5,745 nucleotides of DNA from an uncultured Prevotella sp. GTDB lineage: Bacteria > Bacteroidota > Bacteroidia > Bacteroidales > Bacteroidaceae. The stretch covers positions 1 through 5,745 of the forward strand of contig CAMBBY010000110.1 in NCBI GenBank assembly GCA_945863825.1. Reading direction: 5' to 3'. Below are positions 5,397-5,745 of this stretch, piece by piece. The position numbers and the translations under genes were made by a program. The notes beneath the pieces are model-generated. The model was not told where the DNA came from. It worked only from the letters and a program-made list of their open reading frames with translations, and did not search any database. The stretch's first letter is position 1. Every line of letters begins with the position of its first letter.

Positions 5397-5504
5397 ATGA
5401 TAGCTGCCAAATTGTATGCAAAATTGAGCAAGGAAAATCCTGATGGAAACATTATGCTCAATGAGCAAGAAAAAGCTGATATAGAAAACTGGCTTGGCGT
5501 ATGA
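5397..5504 (+). CDS. Short antitoxin-like protein upstream of RelE/ParE-like toxin
   Basis: The 35 residues run MIAAKLYAKLSKENPDGN then IMLNEQEKADIENWLGV. The product is probably the neutralising partner of the next gene: the stop overlaps the toxin ATG as ATGA (5501-5504), typical of translational coupling in type II modules. It is a short helical, acidic protein with no recognisable DNA-binding domain. The frame is open from 5373, giving LPGLTTVA before Met, and GTG at 5391 is an alternative start. The small size for an antitoxin and the TAG at 5370-5372 suggest the N-terminal part may have been lost. The promoter is not evident; a dyad lies at 5332-5369. Confidence 0.55.
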   Translation: MIAAKLYAKLSKENPDGNIMLNEQEKADIENWLGV

Positions 5505-5745
5505 AAGTTGATTACTCTAAAGAGTTTGAAAAATCTCTAAAGAAATTATCAGGAAAGATGCTTGATTCAATACGGCGTGTTATTACTGAGGTAAAACAAG
5601 CCGAAAACATCAAAGACATTACAGACTGTACTAAGCTTGTTGGTTATAGTAACATAGTGAGAATAAGATTCCATTTTTTATCTTTTATGGCAAGTTTCGC
5701 AAGTTCAGAAGTTAATGAAGTTAAAGGAGTTATCGCTCCCTACGG
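5501..5745 (+). pseudogene. RelE/ParE-family toxin, 3' part replaced by repeat sequence
   Basis: Residues 1-56 (MKVDYSKEFEKSLKKLSGKM onwards, through DITDCTKLVGYSNIVRIR) match the N-terminal two-thirds of RelE/ParE-type toxins common in Bacteroidales: two helices, then KxLxGYxxxxRIR leading into the central beta sheet. In family members I recall, RIRIG is followed by further beta strands (YRAFF.., YLV.RGxAY) that carry the active site. Here the frame instead gives FHFLSFMASFASSEVNEVK, with no family pattern, encoded by AAGTT-rich repeats from about 5669. The C-terminal core therefore seems absent and the toxin probably inactive. The frame is still open at the right edge, so the true end is unknown. 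It overlaps the antitoxin by 4 bp. Confidence 0.6.
5692..5745 (+). repeat. AAGTT quasi-tandem repeat and start of a hairpin (continues past window)
   Basis: AAGTT occurs at 5692, 5701, 5709 and 5718, with a GAGTT at 5727, a spacing of 9, 8, 9 and 9 bp. This is followed by GGAG-TTATCG-CTCC (5726-5739) and CTACGG at the edge. From memory, Prevotella-like genomes contain extragenic palindromes with AAGTTAAAGGAGTT-type arms; this would be the left half of one, with the right half outside the window. That identification is an inference. Confidence 0.45.

Overview
The window looks like a gut Bacteroidales chromosome, most likely Prevotella/Segatella-like. The base composition is AT-rich. Four separate -7 boxes of the Bacteroidetes type (TAnnTTTG, each followed by CA) sit in front of genes or a structured element. 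Other typical content is an S1 sulfatase with a Ser-type active-site motif and a DUF4143-type AAA ATPase. The genus is an inference, not a demonstrated fact.

Layout. Positions 3-104 hold the tail of an unidentified gene running in from the left. At 131-715 (+) is a small calcineurin-like metallophosphoesterase. It converges on a 353-residue Bacteroidetes hypothetical protein (753-1814, -), and the two meet at a hairpin that is a good terminator for the minus strand. Positions 1815-1970 contain overlapping inverted repeats plus the hypothetical gene's promoter. From 1971 to 3391 (-) lies a secreted sulfatase gene that appears broken. The signal peptide is in another frame from the enzyme, the expected ATG reads ATA, and no ATG/GTG/TTG precedes the active-site Ser in the enzyme frame. 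An ATG-only gene call would begin at 3125, after the catalytic motif.

The 545-bp gap at 3392-3936 is the most unusual part. It has outward and inward promoters, a roughly 90-bp structured inverted repeat carrying perfect Shine-Dalgarno-like GGAGGT on both strands, and four copies of GAAAAGTGT spaced exactly 33 bp apart. These copies surround the -33/-7 promoter of the AAA ATPase gene (3937-5289, +), and the last one ends 4 bp before its ATG.

Downstream of the ATPase are a fifth, near-identical repeat copy (5308-5322), a dyad, and a toxin-antitoxin-like pair with an ATGA overlap (antitoxin about 5397-5504, RelE/ParE-like toxin from 5501). The toxin loses its family pattern after about residue 56. 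The sequence then runs into AAGTT-containing quasi-tandem repeats that continue past the right edge.

How the parts fit. No single pathway unites the genes; the window looks like an accessory region with decaying and mobile or selfish content. The best candidate for an undescribed system is the phased repeat array at the ATPase promoter, which could be an operator for autoregulation. The second is the two-sided SD-bearing RNA element. Both are inferences from sequence alone.
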